Notes: generated by a model from the sequence alone, not told the origin. DNA of 41,584 nucleotides from Hemicentrotus pulcherrimus (GCA_003118195.1 BEXV01001349.1:53538-95121); one strand, 5' to 3'; shown: positions 10,201-20,530, counted from the first letter of the stretch. Made by a program: numbers and translations.

Positions 10201-12340
10201 TCTGTTTGTACAGGTCACCTTTTTATTTTGTACTTTATTTGTAAAGATTTAGAGTTCCATCTTCTTAGGTGACTAACATAATCCTATATCTCAAATTTCC
10301 TCTGCAACTAGATATTACCGCAGTGACAATACTAATATAAGCCATTTCTCACTATCTTTTAAAACAAAATATGCTTACAAAAAGTATGACACATAAACTG
10401 TCCTTGTTTAGACTCTAGGTGGAGCTCTTTTAAATTGATTCTATCAAAGGTAATATGTAGTACAATAGAAGCAGAATTTAACTTCTGCTTTTTTCGACAA
10501 CAGGATGACTTCTTACCATTTACCCATTTTACTACATGGAACTTATGCAAATCTCAACCATTCATTAAAATTATATAACAAATTAGACAATTTATTTATG
10601 TATTCTATAGGAGCTTCAGCTTTGAAACGCATGTCTTTTTTTTCTTCTTCAGTAGTTTCCTTTTTTTCCCCCACTTTTGAAAAAAATGTTAGTTTCATTA
10701 TAATTTTTTGTCTGAAGAGATGAGGATCATTTGAAATAAACATTTTGGTGTTTTTTCCAACATCCAGCAGTGAGAATCGGCAGAATTCCCAACAAGCAAA
10801 AGGAGACGGAGTTCGTAGACATCGAGCCCTACATCTACGAGGAGATCAAAGACGATGAGGACTTCGACCCCTTCAAGGACATCAAGGTCGATGCCGAGAC
10901 AGAGGAGCTCATAGTCGCAGTCAGGGACGCCCATCACAGCACAGCAAAGTTCTATGTAAGCTAGCCCCATGATTAAGAGCTGATTTAGTGGTCATCTCAG
11001 CTTGCTCAATTTTAAGCCAACATACAATTAACACATTAATCGGTTTCAATTTAGAAGATTTTGGAAGTGGAAGGGCAAAAAGAAAGCTACACTTATAGAA
11101 TATACCTAGGTCCTACTGGTTTTGCTGATGCTATTAAATTTTGATAGAACTGGTTAAAAGTACTTCTGAGTTGTTAACTTAAGGAGCATTTATACTGCAA
11201 GCAAAAAACTTTTTTTTCTTCACATTCCTGAATTTTATCAGAAGTTGCTAGGCAACTACCCATAAACACAACAAAAAACCTGAATTGAGAAACCCACCTC
11301 TAGAGTGTGAATTTTTTAAGCACTGGCGATAAACACATTCTCTCAAAACACCATTAAATTGATTTTTTTTTTATTTGATTAAATTACTTTGGGTTTCAGT
11401 CATGTGACTCGATCTTCTGGCTTATGCATGAAGAGCGGCGACAATTGGCCCATTAGCACAAGTCACAAAAAGAGATGAGTGAGATTTGCATTAGATATCA
11501 TCCAGTAGGTATTAGTTTCATAGAACACATATTACTAAAAGAAGAGTTATTAACTTGGTATTCTCAAGTTTGGCCGTTCAGAGGAAGAAAAAAACAATCC
11601 ATCTCTATTGTTTTTTACCTTGTTGTTTCTTTATTTCGTTCTGTCAATCCTCAGCCTGAGTTTGACGACTTCAGGGAGGGAAGATGGGAGAAAGATGCAG
11701 AGGAGATGAAGAGAGAAGCCGAGAGACTTTCAATTGATGGTAAGAAATTGTTGTAGGAAGATTAGGGGGAGGGGTTCACAAGGCCTTTTTTCAATGACAA
11801 ATGACAAAAATCAGAAAAAATCTACTAATAACCAATCAGAAGCATGGATTTCATTAGCTTCTAACAAAATCTGTCATTTGTCTCTGATGACAAGTTTTGG
11901 GAAACACCCCCCCCCCCAGTACTATCACTTTATTTTGCTCGAGCACCATTGTATCGTGGCTCTGTTTCATAAAACTTTTTATCAATAGCAAGTGACAGTA
12001 ACTGTAATAAGCTACTTAAATCATGGCATTTGATTGGCCGAGAGCAAATTTGATTAAAAAATTTAGCATTTGTATTTTGTAACAAGTTACACAAAATTTA
12101 TAAGCTAATTTCCTCGGAATTTAAGATATTCTTGTAATAGTTGTATTATGCGCAAAGTTTATTTGTATAGTTTCTTGAAAAAATGAATTATGTATGGAAA
12201 AAATGTTATATCTTTGTTTACCTTTCCGTTGGAAATGAAATAAATATGAATAATACATCCCTTTTCTCTTCTTTTTTCCCCCCTCATTTCCTCTCTTTTG
12301 CTCTCTTTCTCCTTGTCTGTTTCCTTCCTTTCTCATTTCC

Positions 12341-12376
<36 letters not shown>

Positions 12377-14879
12377 TTCTCTCTCGCTCTCCTCTCTTTC
12401 TCCCTGTCTCTCTCTTTCCCTACCTGACCGTACCCCTCTCCTCGCCTGTCCCTCTTTTGCTCCAGGTATGGATGGTATTCAGATGTGGTGCTCTGTGGTC
12501 ACTCAGGCTTTAGCAGCGTATATCAAGAGAATCGTAACCTTCTGCAAACACATACCAGGTTGGTAATCTTCTAGACTTCAAAGACCGCACACCAACATTC
12601 CTCTTTCACAAACCCATGCCCCTATTACGTGCACTTAAATGTACTAAAGATGAAAACTAGTGTTTACATACTCTGAAAAGCTACATAATATCGGCATTAC
12701 CTTTACAGTTAGAAGCACCCATTCACAAACATGATTCAAGGGAATCGTCACCTTCTACTAACACATACCAGGTTGGTAATCTAGACTTCAAAGACTTCAC
12801 ATCAATATTTCTCTTTCACAAACTCATGCTCCTGTTACGTAAGCATGGAAAGTTGTGTTCACAAACTCTGAAAAGCTATGAAATATTGGCACTCAGGGTA
12901 CTTTTAGAATCACCCATTCACAAACATGATCCAAGGGAATCGTCACCTTCTGCAAACACATACCACACTGGTAGTTAGAATATGAAGGCATTTGAAGAGC
13001 CATGCTTTTCAGGGAACATTTTTTATCTGATGTTCTTCCACATCTGCATGATACAATGATAACGCTAACAAATTATTTTTCACCTCTTCCCAGAACTCAA
13101 CATTCACTTTAAGTACATTTATCTAGATAACTTTCCTATAAAAAAAAATCTATCCAAGGAGGTGTGAAAAGACATACAGATTTATTATTTAATTAGATAA
13201 CCTGGAAATAAATGTTTCCCTATCATTTCTACAAACAGATTTTGGAAACTTTTCAGAGTATGAAAAACTTGTTTCATATCTACTTTAGATCCTTTTGCAC
13301 ATATCATTGAATCCTTGCTCTCTTATAGCACAGCTTGTAGTCATCCTGGCCAGCTCTGCCTTACTTATTCTCCTTATTCTTTGTACTCTCCTTCTTTCCT
13401 CTCCTAGGTTTTGCATTGCTATGCCAGCAAGACCAGATGGTCCTCGTTAAGTCCGGTCTCTTTGAGATCCTCACCATCCAGGACTCCATTGAACTGATCC
13501 TCTACGATGCCTTTGTGCTCAACGAGGACATCCGCATCTCCAAGGAAAACATCATGAAGTTCATGCCGGTCGAGCTTTATCAGGGTATCTACACCTTTGC
13601 AGAGAGGATCAACGTGAAGCTCAGACTGACCAGGCCAGAGATCGCACTTCTGTCAGCAGTAGTGCTCTTTGCAGATGGTAAGAGGGAGGGTTGTAGATAT
13701 GGAAAGAGCACAGGAAAAAGAAAGAACAGGATAGAGGAATAGAACTAAAAAAATTGAGATAGAGAAAGAGAAAGAGAGCAAAAGATAGAGGAAGAAAGAA
13801 AAAAAGCAGAATAGAGACAGAGCAAGAGAGAGAGAGAGAGAGAGAGAGAGAAGGAGATGAAGACCAAAGAAGGATCAAGAGAAAGAGGGAGAGAACCTCA
13901 GTGATGCTATTTTTGCTCCGTTTAAGCTCTGTTATATAGAAACGGAAATAAAAAATAAGATAGAAAAAGAGAGAGAGCGCAAAAGTTAGAGGTAGAGAAA
14001 GAAAAGAGCTAAATAGAGACAGAGCAAGAGAGGGAGAAAGAGAGAGATAAGAAGATGGAGACCGAAAAAGGATTGAGAGATAAGAGGGAGAGAACATCAG
14101 TAATGCTATTGTTTAGTAAAATCAGAAGCTTAAGCTATTTTACATAGCAATCCTTCAGGTTCTTTATGAACAAATTTCGAATTAAAAAGACATCAATGCT
14201 GCTGTAAGAGATTTAATTCAAAATAACTTTAGACACCACAACCTCTTACACATCCAACAGTTTTATGCACATCGTATCCTCAACACACCTTACGGTTTAG
14301 TATCGTTTCGAAGTAAATTATTTCTGCACCTCCTTCCCTAATACAGATCGAGAAGGTCTTCAAGACGTGATCAGCGTCAGCCGTATCCAATCCCGCCTAC
14401 TGACAGCCCTCCACATCGAGGTCCTCCGCAACCACCGCTCCGACCCGCACATGTTCGCAAAGTGCCTGCTGCTCCTTCCCATGCTCAGGACAGTAGACGA
14501 CTTCCACAACCAGTTCATCATCAGGCTCAAGCTCGGAAGCAGCAACCTGCCCATGTCCGAGCTCTACAAAGAGGTCTACGACCTGGGCACCTTTGGCAAC
14601 GGTCATCGCACCCAAAGCGAGGACGGTGGAGGTGCCGCTGCAAAAAGCCTCCAGGACGACGACGAAGTCAAGATGTGCAAGAAGAAGGCAGCGGCTGTTT
14701 CAGCCGTTGCGGCAGCCGCAGCAACCGCTCTACCTCCGACCATCTGCGAGATGAAGCAGCAAGCCATGTGCGGGCGGAAGCAGCAAGCCATGCGGGAGCT
14801 GTCACAGCAGTCGGTCTATGGCAATGTCGTGATCAAGGAAGAGAACGACACAAGGTTGATGGCGCATTGTTCAATGTAG
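7194..14879 (+). CDS. nuclear receptor, subfamily NR1-like (Rev-erb/E75/PPAR-type architecture), seven exons, N-terminus not in view
   Basis: Exons 7194-7276, 8523-8664, 10768-10955, 11655-11739, 12466-12558, 13408-13677 and 14347-14879 join in phase at GT/AG sites to give 463 residues ending at TAG. The visible protein is a ligand-type transcription factor acting in the nucleus. Zinc-finger cysteines are at residues 6, 9, 23, 26 and 42, 48, 58, 61, with P-box CEGCKGFFRR. A GRIP box follows ([14 protein letters not shown]), then an acidic hinge and a ligand-binding domain from about residue 170 with signature [16 protein letters not shown] (198-213). The AF-2 helix is LYKEVY (359-364), followed by a 96-residue F domain with an alanine run. 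P-box, GRIP box and the ADREG-like helix resemble Rev-erb and E75, but the second finger and helix 5-7 region are divergent, so I do not assign an orthologue. No A/B-domain exon or start codon is found within 7 kb upstream. Confidence 0.93.
7478..7660. repeat. near-perfect foldback (inverted repeat) in the zinc-finger intron
   Basis: A 34-base arm at 7,491-7,524 has an exact reverse complement at 7,614-7,647. Pairing continues with mismatches outward to about 7,480/7,658. It continues inward through tcaatttac / gtaaattga to a tiny loop at about 7,559-7,564. The right arm has a 14-base insertion at about 7,600-7,613. A transcript would form a stem of about 80 bp. It may be a young foldback or MITE insertion. 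A hairpin-RNA source cannot be excluded. Confidence 0.9.
7740..8522 (+). repeat. tandem array of four decayed copies of the second zinc-finger exon
   Basis: Units start with an exon-like sequence at 7,795, 7,974, 8,172 and 8,342; the functional exon starts at 8,523. Spacings are 179, 198, 170 and 181 bp. The flanking intron is copied as well: a block like tctgattggctaatatttga precedes several units. Copy 1 reads [10 protein letters not shown] and then reaches a stop. Copy 2 has TGA at its third codon, then RRCLRK. Copy 3 has a one-base deletion and reads FFRMCVRRQ before a stop. Copy 4 reads DFFRRCLK but has lost the AG acceptor (acc). None could supply a second zinc finger. Confidence 0.88.
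8523..8664 (+). CDS. receptor exon: second zinc finger and start of the C-terminal extension
   Basis: The acceptor attgcag ends at 8,522. The exon ends gat-g|gtatga at 8,664 (phase 1). It encodes [15 protein letters not shown] onward, with cysteines 42, 48, 58 and 61 and ending ..LELGMSKD. The D-box spacer between the first two cysteines is five residues (VRGGK). There are extra cysteines at 33 and 66; the one at 66 is standard for the family. It is the only intact member of a five-unit exon array. Confidence 0.95.
8693..8816. mobile_element. small TIR element (MITE-like) just after the zinc-finger exon
   Basis: AGTTTCACAAGAC at about 8,696-8,708 is repeated in inverted orientation as GTCTTGTGAAACT at about 8,802-8,814. 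The enclosed ~120 bp is non-coding and the termini resemble the gtttcacaaag ends of the MITE-like elements at 25.9 and 26.2 kb. It starts about 30 bases beyond the exon donor. Confidence 0.6.
8817..10767 (+). other. receptor intron; short C-rich minisatellite inside
   Basis: No exon is seen. At about 10,039-10,130 a C run leads into tandem units of about 17-18 bp of the form CCCTCTTCCCCATCC, repeated about five times with drift. The remainder is AT-rich and unique by eye. Confidence 0.6.
10768..10955 (+). CDS. receptor exon: GRIP box and acidic hinge
   Basis: I chose the acceptor at ccag|CA (10,767) rather than the cag three bases later. Joined to the previous exon it gives [12 protein letters not shown], which matches the DAVRFGRxP motif of Rev-erb/E75 receptors; the later site would drop the alanine. 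The exon ends tat|gtaagc at 10,955. The hinge is strongly acidic ([16 protein letters not shown]), and its GC-rich third codon positions contrast with the AT-rich introns. Confidence 0.92.
11655..11739 (+). CDS. receptor exon: hinge / start of ligand-binding domain
   Basis: The acceptor tcctcag ends at 11,654, phase 0, and the exon ends gat-g|gtaaga at 11,739. It encodes a highly charged helix, [20 protein letters not shown] then EAERLSIDG. It contributes the hinge and probably the first helix region of the ligand-binding domain. The reading frame continues exactly into the next exon. Confidence 0.88.
11770..11925. mobile_element. MITE-like element, family 2, copy 1
   Basis: It shares the strings ttttttcaatgacaaatgac, aaccaatcagaagca and actgtcatttgt with the elements at 25,878 and 31,133. 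The ends are complementary (ggggttcacaagg / gggaaacaccccc). It lies in an intron of the receptor and includes a C run at about 11,909-11,918. No protein is encoded. Confidence 0.75.
12260..12440 (+). repeat. CT-rich tract upstream of a receptor exon
   Basis: (CT)n with interspersed T and C, at about 12,340-12,395 nearly pure, ends about 25 bases before the acceptor at 12,465. It may serve as an extended polypyrimidine tract. A (GA)n tract downstream at about 13,827-13,851 is complementary to it. Confidence 0.75.
12466..12558 (+). CDS. receptor exon: ligand-binding domain helix 3 region
   Basis: The acceptor ttgctccag ends at 12,465 and the exon ends cca-g|gttggt (phase 1). It encodes [20 protein letters not shown] then [11 protein letters not shown]. 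The FCKHIPGF pattern across the junction matches the FAK(H/R)IPGF motif of NR1 receptors, which leads into the signature helix. Confidence 0.94.
12526..12970 (+). repeat. tandem partial copies of the helix-3 exon end and its donor intron
   Basis: The exon end aagagaatcgtaaccttctg..cacataccag|gttggtaat recurs at about 12,736-12,780 and 12,932-12,963, a spacing of about 200 bp. The intron downstream is copied too: agacttcaaagac, ctctttcacaaac and tgttacgt recur. In copy 2 the codons for FCKH are altered (ctactaacac). Copy 3 loses the donor (cacactgg). Neither has an acceptor in front, so they are exon fragments and not usable exons. Confidence 0.85.
13408..13677 (+). CDS. receptor exon: ligand-binding domain signature to helix 8
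   Basis: The acceptor ctcctag ends at 13,407 and the donor gat-g|gtaaga is at 13,677. It encodes [20 protein letters not shown], the nuclear-receptor LBD signature (helices 3-5), and ends [15 protein letters not shown], which corresponds to helices 8-9. The middle ([20 protein letters not shown]) does not resemble Rev-erb, ROR or PPAR by eye. Confidence 0.95.
13690..14112 (+). repeat. 198-bp tandem duplication rich in GA
   Basis: Two units, about 13,735-13,917 and 13,933-14,112, share tagagacagagcaagag, gatg(a/g)agacc(a/g)aa, gagggagagaac and tcagt(g/a)atgctatt at an offset of about 198 bp. Between the shared blocks lie (GA)n runs. It lies in the last receptor intron. Minus-strand Ser/Leu frames across it are artefacts. 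Confidence 0.8.
14347..14879 (+). CDS. receptor last exon: LBD helices 9-12 and F domain
   Basis: The acceptor taatacag ends at 14,346 and the stop TAG is at 14,877-14,879. The junction reads VVLFAD-DREGLQD, matching the ADRxG turn of NR1 receptors. The AF-2 core LYKEVY is about 72 residues in. The remaining 96 residues form an F domain with an alanine run ([14 protein letters not shown]) and a KQQAM motif repeated at an exact 24-base period (14,754 and 14,778). The exon is notably GC-rich against its surroundings. Confidence 0.95.
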
Positions 14880-17800
14880 CAGGTGGCCATTCTTGTGCAG
14901 GGATACCATCAGGTTATCTCTTAAGTGAGGGTTTATGCCACTGAAAGCCCTATGTTGCCTGTGAACGCACACTTTTTTTAAAAGCTAGGCTTTTGGAAGG
15001 CTACAGTAATGCACCCTGATTAGTAAAACTTATTAATCAAACTAAATGAGCAAGTAACTCAATTATTCTGCTGGACTAGTAAGATGTTTGATAACTCTAG
15101 GGATTGTGTTCTTCCAATTCAGAGCATCTTCACCGTCCTATGGTCCTCTGAGGGACTCTTGAGGATACAGAACTGTCTTGTCTGCTCTACCTGAAGCCTT
15201 GCGTCTTGGGGTAGCGGACACCAGCTACTCAGAGTTACTCATTGGAAAGTCATTTAGAAATGACCACAAAGCAATTACGTAAATACATGTAGGTGAATTA
15301 AAGCAACATAATTAGGTGTCCTGACTGTTCACTGTGAAACCTTCCTTCTTGAGTAAGTGGACATCAAGTGGACACCACTTAAAGGATCCGATGCTCTGTC
15401 ATCACCACAAGGTCTGTAGCCAAATCAAAAGAAGCGTTGAGGCAGTGGGTGCTCCAAAGACCACCAGAGATGGAACTATTAAGAAAACTGAAGTTGGTCT
15501 AAGGATACTTTCGGAGGATTCCATCAGAAATTTTCTCTCTTTATTCTCATGGGAACAACAGCCCGTTTGAAATACTTTGAAATTATATTCATGTGAACAC
15601 TATACATGTTGTACTGCCCTCTGTTGTTGATGCATGAATGTTCTTGTGTAGACTCCCATGATATCTGCTTAAGATTTTTGTATACAGCTGGTGTGTGTTG
15701 GTTTAGTATATTGTTATCCATTTTTGGTTGTAATCATTAGACAGTAGGTGATTTTGAATCACAGATTTATACAACCCTGCCAACCAGAGGCGAGAAACGG
15801 TCTGTAAAGGTAATTGAGTTTGGGCTCAAAGTATTTGGGTACCGTGGGTCTTTGGTTTCCCTTGCTTAGCTTCATGTACATCTAACAAAGAGAAAATTCA
15901 GGCTTTTCGTATGAGTGGGCATTGTAAGTAAGTGTTTATTGTTTGGTATATCAAAGGTGGATGGCTGTGTTTCCCTAAAACACAATTCAAGTCACTATGA
16001 ACCAACATGTCACAAAATTACACACATGCACGTAAGTAATGCTCACTGTTTTGGGAAGAGGAGAATTGAGTATCGACAGCAAATAGATGGCTAGGCCAAT
16101 GTTTTCCTGATGATCAAATCAGGGGATGCTTCAGTTTTGAAAGTCTTTTGAAGGGGAATTCCAAGGTAGGAAGTTCAAAGATTCAAATGTTTATTGTAGA
16201 CTTCAACTCGTTGGTCTCATCATCAATGAGTCTGTTCAAACAGTTCCAGGAAATCCAAAGATGATAACAGAAACAACAAAAACACAACAAAAAGCACAAA
16301 AACTATGAATATTCAGAACATGCTAGACTGTGGTTTGATAGGTCACTGTTAAGGGAACTTGCCCATCCAAGTTTAAGAGCTCGTCTCAGAGAGTTAGTCA
16401 AGGGTCTCCTTAAACGGGGAGGGATTAGCCCCCTCCTGGACCCACTTGACACTCCCATTTCTGTAGAACCCCTTTTGTAGGTCAAAAAATTAGGAGTTTA
16501 TATTAGATGGAACTTAACCTCATTGTACATGAGTGTGTGAAATTAAAACAAGTTTTCCTGTGCAAGAAAAGGGGATCTGAAAATACGCTCTCGAGGGTGA
16601 AGTTGAGCCATAGGGGGCTTGCACACAGACCCTGAAATCTTACACGAGCAACGCTTCATCCCGTTGAAAAAAACAATGTTTCTCAGGTTTATTAACTTCA
16701 ATCAAATTGACGTATCATTCAATGTATTTTACTTTTGTATGTTTACGATAAAGGCAAGCTCGAACTGTGAAATGAGCTTTGAGTTTCTTCATTGTTGCAC
16801 TTCCAACAAGTATAAATGGAGGTCCGTGTCTGTATATGCTCCATTTTCATCTTTAGTACGTCCAAGACTGTAACATCAAATGAAGCTGTAAATTGTGCTT
16901 AAATGCGCAATTATGCATGTGATAGCAGAGGTAAAGTTCTCTGATTCCCACCTTTCGTAAGAAAAAAAAAATGAAATTCTTTCCTAAGAAAAAAAATATG
17001 GATATTACGTCTTGCCCTTGTAAAGTGCAAATTAGATTAGTGTTGTTAAAACACTTTGGTTAGGCTCTAAGCCAGATAATGATCATAAGTATGAAATACT
17101 CGATCGGAAAAGTTATTGTAATTTTACTATTTTTAATGTTTCAATCATTCAGTGAACTTAAGTATATGAATTCCAGTCAGACAATCACTTTAGTAGCGCC
17201 ATGACAAATTTGTCTTATTTACAATGTAAATGTATTTATATACATCTGTAATTTCTGTTTGTTCTTTTTATATTTTATTATTGTCTGATATTTGCTTTAT
17301 TTCATGGTCGATGGTGGTTGGGTTTTATCTCCTATATTGATGATATAGGAAGTTAGTCTTTTAGTAACCAAGTGTAGATATCTTAAAAGTTACTCGAGTA
17401 TTAGCAATGTCAATTTCAGTTTAAGTTATGTGGTGGTCGCCATCTTCAATCACACAACTTCATAGCTGGCGCTAGACCACTGACTCAACTCATCACATAC
17501 CACAAGTCTGAGCACTATGCTCATTGACTCTGTGGTTAGAAGTAAAGACCAACAAAAATGATGAAGACTTTCCTTGTGTCGTCCTGCGATACAATATCTT
17601 TTATAGCTGTTGTTCATGTAGGGCTTGAGATTTGTTATCTCACAAGTGTACATTAGCATTGATAAAATCTGAAAACTGTTCTTTGCCCTCTGCGATATAC
17701 CGGTACATGTATTTGAAAGCTACCCGGTATGTATTTTAAAGCTATCTGTATAGGGCATCATGCTACGCTTCACGTATTACATAAACGCAAAAGATCACAG

Positions 17801-18500
17801 AGCAAGTCTTTTAAAAGAATTGTTTTTGTCCTTTTGCGATATCTTATCTCTATAAAGCTGTCAGTTATTATCAGTGCACATCTTGCTTTGCTATCCAACA
17901 AACAAAAGTTGGCGCAGATGTGATCTAAAACTTAAACTTTTCTTGTTCTACTGGTATATGATATTTTTTAAAGATATTTGTTATTTACTGTGAAGGGGAT
18001 TGCACTAGCTGTTATGAATTTTTGTTTTGCCTTGTCACCTCTTGAAATAATTGCTATTGAAATATGAAATATGTCTAACTCTTTGGTAAGAACAACTCAG
18101 ATCCTTGTCCTCATATTGCCAAACTATAATTAAAAGGAGTTTATTTTAGTTTAAGATTAACTCATAAGTGTTCTTGGTTTGGAATTATATATTGTCTTTG
18201 TAATTTGAATTTCAATATTTCACTTTGTTTATATTTTTTGACCTAACTTTTGGAATACATCAGTACACTTCTCCCCTATTTGTGCATGTATCTTTTATAT
18301 CAATTAAAAAATATTGATGTTTTTTGAATATGTTAAATACATGGAGGTCACACAATATATTTTTCTTTCTTTTTGCTTTTAAGAGAAAATGTTCTCTTCT
18401 TATTCCTTCTGCCCTAGAACTGAAATCCTATCGTTCCTCATCTGAAATTGTGTGTCTTTTTTAAAAATCTCTACAAATAAAGCATTTTGTATTACTCTGT
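14880..18500 (+). other. receptor 3' flank, probably 3' UTR in part
   Basis: No exon is recognised. The sequence is AT-rich with many ATTTA motifs. The first AATAAA with a good T/GT-rich downstream element is at 18,476. A short tandem duplication (ccggta-tgtatttgaaagcta type, about 24 bp) lies at about 17,698-17,745. Length alone does not establish a 3.6-kb UTR. Confidence 0.4.
18476..18481 (+). terminator. candidate polyadenylation signal AATAAA
   Basis: AATAAA followed by gcattttgtattactctgtt, which is T- and GT-rich, fits a poly(A) signal for the receptor transcript. Other AATAAA hexamers occur at about 18,631, 19,372 and 24,786, so the true site is unresolved. Confidence 0.35.
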
Positions 18501-19378
18501 TTTGTAAGGGCATCTGGTTCTTTTTGATACCGGTAACTGAAATCAATTTACAGGATAAGAGGCCCTATTTTGTGCTTATCGGTATATACTTCCATCTGTA
18601 TTAAATGTAGTAGACAAACGATCTAGATGTAATAAATATCATATCACTCTTTGGCTTATTTTGTCAATTAAATTGGTTACAAATGAATTTCACTGCTAAA
18701 ATTGTAATCTTAAGATATCTTATGACCCCCCCCCCCCAAAAAAAAAGAAATTGGCATTACAGGTTTACAATTTTACGACTTTTAATTTGTTTAGAAATCA
18801 CATTTATGCAGTTGGGTAATATTTGAACTATCAGCACGACAGTTCGTTATTTAGCATACATCTTGTTTGTAATAGTGTTATACCAGCCTGCTACGTATTG
18901 AAATATGTTAAAGCATCTCTGAAATGGTTTCTGTTTTTATGATTTGCGTTCGGTCAACTGGTTCGAATGTTACTTTATGCCTAAGTATGTACATATCACA
19001 ATTATAATGCATACGTGTCTGTCAAACTCACAGTTATACTGCTGTCGTCATCATAAAACCCTCTTAAGCCGTGTTGTAGACCATAAAATGCAATATTTAC
19101 CCTTTTTTCACCTTCATTTTTGCTTGAGTTGAAATGTCACAATTTATAAGAATGTCACCCTTTGCATCGATGCTGTGTTGCCAATTTAGTCAGCTCATTT
19201 TGTCAGCCATATCTAGAAATATTCGACTCTGAAATATATATTTTTATTTGGTTTAATTGTGTGAAAGGCTTTTTGAATCGATGGGCCTTTTTGAAACCCT
19301 TATTGAAATATGACGCAGTAAGTCTAATTAAAACTACCTCGGCAAAATTGAACCGTTTATGAAAATGTGTAAATAAAT

Positions 19379-19580
19379 GGCGCAATGGCTCAGTGGTAGA
19401 CCAGTGTTCTCGTAACCAGGAGGACCCGGGTTCAAAACACAAATCAATACACTAGTGCACTTCGGTAAGGCATTAATCATCATTACCAAGTCCCTCGGAT
19501 AGGACCTCAAGCCGTCAGTCCCCTGGGTGCTGACTTACAAGTACACATATGCTTTCTTAGTAGTCGGGTAAAACAAATAT
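19379..19580 (+). mobile_element. tRNA-derived SINE, copy 1
   Basis: The tRNA-like head has A box TGGCTCAGTGGTAGA (from 19,386) and B box GGGTTCAAAAC (19,428-19,438). The body (cacttcggtaaggcatt, caagtccctcgga, ccgtcagtcccctgg, gtagtcgggtaaa) recurs at 38,720-38,897. It lacks a credible 3' acceptor stem, so it is not a functional tRNA gene. Confidence 0.8.
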
Positions 19581-20139
19581 GGATGAAAAAATAGCTACCG
19601 CTAGCCTTCTCTCATATATGCTGCCCCTGTATTATACGCAATTATCTGTGTGTTGTAAGGTACCCAAATAGTATACAAACTATTTTCATTTTATTTGGCC
19701 ACGCCCACTTTTTAATTTTTTTTTTTTTAAAGGTAAATTACTAGCGTCACGTGTAAAAGAGGCTTTATTTTTAAATGGGTCAACGTGATATATGTAGCAT
19801 AACTAAACTGATGCTGTATTCATCAATCCACTTTGGAATGTGGACAAAATTGTAGTATTTCTGTAAAGGTGACAACAAAATTATTTGATGACGTAATCAA
19901 TCTGACCTACGTAGACTCATATAATGCTTTGAATTTTTGCGTTAATGATACAGTTTCCAGTAATGCCAAGTTAATTTTGCCTTTTTTATGGAAATTATTG
20001 TTTTACAGTTGGCCAAATAATTTGTTTTATTATATCTGTTTAAATTCATGTTTTGGGTGTTTTTTCTTTCTTTTAAGTCTCTTTTTTTCCACCACTCCGT
20101 TTGCCTTGCCTGGCCCTTATTTTACTTTCACAATCTGTC

Positions 20140-20149
20140 TCAACCTCCC

Positions 20150-20192
<43 letters not shown>

Positions 20193-20282
20193 ACCTACCT
20201 ACCCTCTCTTTGTCTGTCTGTCCCTTTCTCTCTCTCTCGCTCTCTCGCTCTCTCTCTCTCTCTCTCCATCCCAACTCACCCT
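20140..20282. repeat. CT microsatellite
   Basis: Two (CT)n blocks (about 20,154-20,190 and 20,228-20,268) separated by taccta/tgtctg units. The frames crossing it encode Ser/Leu repeats only. Confidence 0.85.
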
Positions 20283-20475
20283 CTCTATTCTTTCTGTCCG
20301 ACTTTTATGTCCAAGATTAAGATGAATTAATCCGACCATGTCTTAAACCCTTGATGTAACCATACATATTTTGTTCTTTAAGAATATTTCATAAGTAGGA
20401 TTTTTTAGTTTGCGTGGATTGAAATAGTCGGGCTTACATCTTCAACAACGGTTCAATTTCATGAGATATTGTTTA

Positions 20476-20530
20476 GTGCCAGAAGGGAATCAATTCCTAT
20501 ATTTGAACACAGAGTGCCCTTATTGCCATG
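20476..20530. repeat. short hairpin repeat, copy 5
   Basis: gtgccagaagggaatcaatt followed by gtgcccttattgcc about 25 bases later. It is a diverged member of the hairpin family seen at 2.4 and 4.8 kb. Confidence 0.4.

Noticed and set aside
10771..10776. Alternative acceptor three bases downstream for the GRIP-box exon
   Set aside because: It would still be in frame but removes the alanine of the conserved DAVR motif. A NAGNAG choice between the two remains possible in vivo.
14360..14944. Alternative frames over the last receptor exon
   Set aside because: They are shadows caused by GC-rich codons. Only the frame with the AF-2 helix joins the upstream exons in phase.
16303..16485. Minus-strand 60-codon frame (PRLRRPLTNSLRRALK..)
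   Set aside because: No domain or splice context. The surrounding sequence looks like an old dispersed repeat end (aaatgtttattgtagacttc).
19379..19440. Possible tRNA gene
   Set aside because: A and B boxes are present, but the acceptor stem does not close and the same body sequence recurs at 38.7 kb, so it is a SINE head.
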